Part shown: in pieces, positions 63,737-64,000 of the stretch
How the letters are laid out: every line of letters begins with the position of its first letter
Position numbering within the stretch: position 1 is the first letter of the stretch
Assembly: GCA_035445085.1 (NCBI GenBank)
Contig: DAOMQA010000001.1
Location: 1 to 64,000 of the forward strand
From: JBDHXE01 sp035445085
GTDB taxonomy: Bacteria > Bacteroidota > Ignavibacteria > Kapaibacteriales > UBA2268
Direction of reading: 5' to 3'
DNA: 64,000 nt
Made by a program: the position numbers and the translations under genes
Notes under the pieces: generated by a model
The model's input: the letters and a program-made list of their open reading frames with translations, nothing else
Told to the model about the DNA's origin: nothing
The model's database searches: none

Positions 63737-64000
63737 TTATCTTACAAAAGTACCAATTTGTTCGCCAGTAATCAACCTTTTTAAATTACCTCTTTCGTTG
63801 ATATTAATCACAGCAATAGGTAAATTATTTTCGGCACATAGAGTAATAGCTGTATGATCCATCACCCTTAGGTCTTTCTGAATAACAGTTTTATAACTAA
63901 TTTCGTCAAATTTGATTGCGTCAGGATTTTTTTCTGGGTCAGCATCAAATACTCCATCTACTTTTGTAGCTTTAATAATTACTTGTGCCTCAATTTCAAT
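63737..64000 (-). CDS. pyrH: UMP kinase, C-terminal part (runs off the window)
   Basis: The last 87 codons and stop of PyrH, reading [39 protein letters not shown], and [20 protein letters not shown], all typical of the UMP kinase C-terminal half. It phosphorylates UMP to UDP. The gene continues beyond base 64000, and frr follows it. Confidence 0.93.
   Translation of the reverse strand: MEIEAQVIIKATKVDGVFDADPEKNPDAIKFDEISYKTVIQKDLRVMDHTAITLCAENNLPIAVININERGNLKRLITGEQIGTFVR

Noticed and set aside
1..64000. CRISPR arrays, tRNA or rRNA genes, insertion sequences
   Set aside because: No regularly spaced repeats, cloverleaf-like GC-rich segments, rRNA motifs or transposase genes were seen on either strand by eye.

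Overview
The window is AT-rich and gene-dense. The gene set points to the FCB group (Bacteroidota or the Ignavibacteria/Kapabacteria side of it). Evidence: two proteins end in a type IX secretion (T9SS) C-terminal sorting domain, there is a PorV/PorQ-type outer-membrane protein, a C25 (gingipain-family) protease, BshC of bacillithiol synthesis, many lipoproteins with secreted beta-structure, and several starts preceded by the Bacteroidota-type -7 element TAnnTTTG, one with a TTTG box 20 bases upstream. I cannot name the species. No tRNA, rRNA or CRISPR array was seen.

Bases 1-4100 are an accessory patch: a RhuM-like/Doc toxin-antitoxin (TA) pair, two separate HicBA pairs, two near-identical Rhs core tips (138 bp, 5 differences) that bracket one HicBA, an orphan C-terminal toxin tail with a possible immunity gene, and a 30-bp direct repeat (29/30) bracketing the left 2.8 kb. 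Next come two small membrane proteins and an 818-aa single-chain DNA adenine methylase with a PD-(D/E)xK-like N-terminus (type IIG-like). This whole stretch looks like defence and polymorphic-toxin cargo.

From 7.8 to 27.5 kb lie secreted and metabolic genes: a DinB-family protein overlapping a 1919-aa C25 protease, an unrecognised membrane/coiled-coil protein, lysine 6-transaminase preceded by an unusual 440-bp leader, a ChaN-M1 peptidase fusion, a YqhD-type alcohol dehydrogenase, a conserved membrane protein, an S41 protease and a beta-propeller surface protein.

From 27.5 to 46.9 kb is largely core: dnaE, a PorV/PorQ-like protein, a hotdog thioesterase, parB-parA, a Nudix hydrolase, an aminotransferase, an ECF sigma factor with a membrane-anchored anti-sigma that carries a beta-barrel-like tail, a frameshifted oligoendopeptidase F, rqcH, yicC, a gamma-carbonic anhydrase, and two lipoproteins (PQQ-like propeller and SUMF1-like).

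From 47 to 64 kb: two ABC ATPases (UgpC/MsmX-like and ABC-F), YceI, an Old Yellow Enzyme with an altered active site, a RelA/SpoT protein with an eroded synthetase domain, LD-carboxypeptidase, adenine deaminase, ThpR, a GT39-type glycosyltransferase, a T9SS-secreted protein, BshC, and pyrH-frr. Stem-loop terminators with T-tracts separate most convergent units.

The best candidates for something new are the toxin/TA cassette patch at the left edge, the leader before lysine transaminase, the ChaN-M1 fusion lacking the aminopeptidase GxMEN signature, and the anti-sigma/beta-barrel fusion.
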